From Anoxynatronum buryatiense (lineage in GTDB: Bacteria; Bacillota; Clostridia; Peptostreptococcales; Tindalliaceae), in NCBI RefSeq assembly GCF_900182905.1, contig NZ_FXUF01000006.1, forward strand, positions 1 to 64,000: a DNA stretch of 64,000 nt, given 5' to 3'. The translations under genes and the position numbers were made by a program. The notes under the pieces were generated by a model. It saw only the letters and a program-made list of their open reading frames with translations. It made no database searches and was not told the DNA's origin. Below, piece by piece: positions 62,579 to 64,000 of the stretch. Numbering within the stretch: position 1 is the stretch's first letter; every line of letters begins with the position of its first letter.

Positions 62579-63886
62579 TTGAGCCAAAATAGTTCTCATA
62601 TGACTGACCAATCGTTAAAATTAGCTGATCGTATTGCAAATGTATTGAAACGCGAAGTTGTGCTGGCGGTTGGATGCACAGAGCCGGTGGCCATCGCATT
62701 GGCATCCTGCTATGCGACGAAACATCTGACAAGTGAACTGAAAAGGATTCATTTAAAAGTGAGCGGCAATGTTTACAAAAATGCAAAAGCAGTAGGGATA
62801 CCGGGCACGGAGCAAACAGGAATCGAAATGGCCATTGCGCTGGGGGCTTCAATGGTGGAGCCGGTGTTCGATTTGAAAATACTTTCCAAGGTCACCGAAA
62901 TTGAACAGAAACGAGCGCAGCTATTGATGGAGAAGGTTGACATCAAGGTTGACATATTCTATGACCAACCCAGCTTATGGATCGAAGTGGAGGCAGAAAC
63001 ATCCTCCGAATCTGGCCGGGCGATCATTAAAGACAGGCATGATAACCTGGTCTATCTCGAGATGAACGGAAAAACAGAAATCGATTTGCTGCAAGACCCA
63101 TTAAGCTCCCTTTCGTCATTGGATCATCTGCTGGATGTGACACTGAAAAACCTGATGAACACCATTCGGGAAATGCCATTGGCAGAATTGAGTTTTTTGC
63201 TGGAAGGCATTGACTACAACATGAAAATGGCCGATTTTGGAATGCAGATGGATCGGGGTCTGAAATTTGGAAAATCATGGCAGCGTGTTATGAAAAAAGG
63301 ATACGGATCAAACGATATTGGAAGTATCATTAACATGTATACAACGGCTGCATGTGATGCGCGGATGTCGGGCGTGCAGCTGCCGGTCATGACCAGCTCA
63401 GGAAGCGGTAATAATGGGCTGATTGCAGTGATTCCCATTGCAACACTGGCAGATAAAATGGGTGTGGATGATGAACAAAAAGCCAGGGCATTGGCCATCA
63501 GTCATGTGACAAACTCAAAAGTGAAGCATCATATCGGACGGCTTTCGCCTGTCTGTGGATGTGGTGTCTCGGCTGGTGCCGGAGCAGCGGCTGGAATGGC
63601 TTACCTGATGGGAGCATCCACCGAAGAAGTTGAGTACGCAGTCATCAACGTGATTTCCAGCCTGGCCGGCATGATTTGTGATGGTGGAAAAGTGGGGTGT
63701 GCGCTTAAACTATCCGCCAGCGCTTCCATGGCCTGGCAAAGTGCGCTGCTCGCTGTGGAGGGAGTCAGAATTCCGGCAGGTAACGGAATTGTCGGGGATG
63801 ACATGGAGTCCACACTTAGAAACCTGGAAAGTGTCAGCATTGAAGGAATGCGCCAGGTTGACCGGGCGATTATCGGGGTAATGTAA
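62579..63886 (+). CDS. cyuA: L-cysteine desulfidase family protein (CyuA/UPF0597)
   Basis: 435 residues. The family is known for L-cysteine breakdown to pyruvate, ammonia and sulfide with an oxygen-sensitive iron-sulfur cluster. Candidate cluster and conserved Cys residues: AVGCTEPVAIALA near the start, AACDAR, the SPVCGCGVSAGAGAAAG segment and MICDGGKVGCALK. Also MTSSGSGNNGL. TTG start at 62579 follows AGGAG; ATG at 62600 is the alternative. Some members act on serine (SdaA-like), so cysteine is the likely but not proven substrate. Confidence 0.88.
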   Translation: MSQNSSHMTDQSLKLADRIANVLKREVVLAVGCTEPVAIALASCYATKHLTSELKRIHLKVSGNVYKNAKAVGIPGTEQTGIEMAIALGASMVEPVFDLKILSKVTEIEQKRAQLLMEKVDIKVDIFYDQPSLWIEVEAETSSESGRAIIKDRHDNLVYLEMNGKTEIDLLQDPLSSLSSLDHLLDVTLKNLMNTIREMPLAELSFLLEGIDYNMKMADFGMQMDRGLKFGKSWQRVMKKGYGSNDIGSIINMYTTAACDARMSGVQLPVMTSSGSGNNGLIAVIPIATLADKMGVDDEQKARALAISHVTNSKVKHHIGRLSPVCGCGVSAGAGAAAGMAYLMGASTEEVEYAVINVISSLAGMICDGGKVGCALKLSASASMAWQSALLAVEGVRIPAGNGIVGDDMESTLRNLESVSIEGMRQVDRAIIGVM

Positions 63887-63929
63887 AGTCCGGCAGATGA
63901 AAGTAATCAGCTACTGGGAGGTCGGCGAC

Positions 63930-64000
63930 ATGCAAGGTGCTCAAGCAAGTAAACAAATTGATCAATTATCGGAAATGATAGGAAAAACCCCCCTGCTTAA
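63930..64000 (+). CDS. Start of a cysteine synthase-like PLP enzyme (cut by window end)
   Basis: The frame from ATG 63930 (RBS GGGAGG at 63916-63921) reads MQGAQASKQIDQLSEMIGKT then PLL. The MIGxTPLL motif is the N-terminal signature of O-acetylserine sulfhydrylase/cystathionine beta-synthase-type enzymes. Only 23 codons are visible. Confidence 0.6.
   Translation, partial: MQGAQASKQIDQLSEMIGKTPLL

Overview
The window looks like a chromosome segment of an anaerobic Firmicute of class Clostridia. Support comes from Gram-positive style lipoproteins, strong AAGGAGG-type ribosome binding sites, TTGACA/TATAAT promoters, VanG-type and YtrA-type genes, a CsoR/CopA/CopZ set, a YabE-RsmA pair, and cysteine and branched-chain amino-acid genes typical of amino-acid fermenters. 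No rRNA, tRNA or CRISPR array was seen. Most of the core is GC-balanced. Two blocks are visibly AT-rich and look imported: about 1.73-7.69 kb (vancomycin-resistance-like genes) and about 12.1-15.33 kb (a MacAB-type exporter).

Region 0-7.7 kb: a MATE exporter gene cut short against the end of an IS21-like element, a small unknown protein, then a VanG-type cluster. The cluster holds an S11 D,D-peptidase, vanR, vanS, a perfect promoter, vanW, a VanG-like D-Ala-D-Ser ligase and a VanXY-like D,D-peptidase. No serine racemase (vanT) is present. Region 7.7-15.3 kb: a GntR/YtrA-regulated ABC exporter, a 0.43-kb IS21 relic with matching ends and an istB tail, and a macA-macB-permease operon.

Region 15.6-30 kb: a polyphosphate module (ppx-HD, ppk, ppx-HD), a secreted protein with a copper-amine-oxidase-like tail, a divergent repressor/Cro-like pair sharing one promoter-operator, a stand-alone receiver protein, an HD hydrolase, pncB, metG and tatD. 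Region 30-43 kb: a Crp/Fnr regulator, a DUF606 transporter, an HD-GYP protein, a YabE-like protein, rsmA, a PepT-like peptidase, a second MacAB-like exporter on the minus strand, an LCP cell-wall ligase, a large palindromic repeat element, and a GNAT acetyltransferase. Region 43.3-46.7 kb: csoR-copA-copZ with a clear CsoR operator.

Region 47-53.4 kb: a lipoprotein whose oligopeptide-binding domain appears circularly permuted, directly followed by a membrane GGDEF-EAL protein, then mltG and a TVP38/DedA-like membrane protein. Region 53.7-64 kb: a catabolic cluster of an aminothiazoline-carboxylate-hydrolase-like protein, a complete Liv-type ABC importer (livKHMGF), dhaK, dhaL, a DhaR-like regulator whose AAA+ motifs are destroyed, an L-cysteine desulfidase-like protein and the start of a cysteine-synthase-like gene. 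The two most promising undescribed units are this last cluster and the permuted binding protein paired with the c-di-GMP enzyme.
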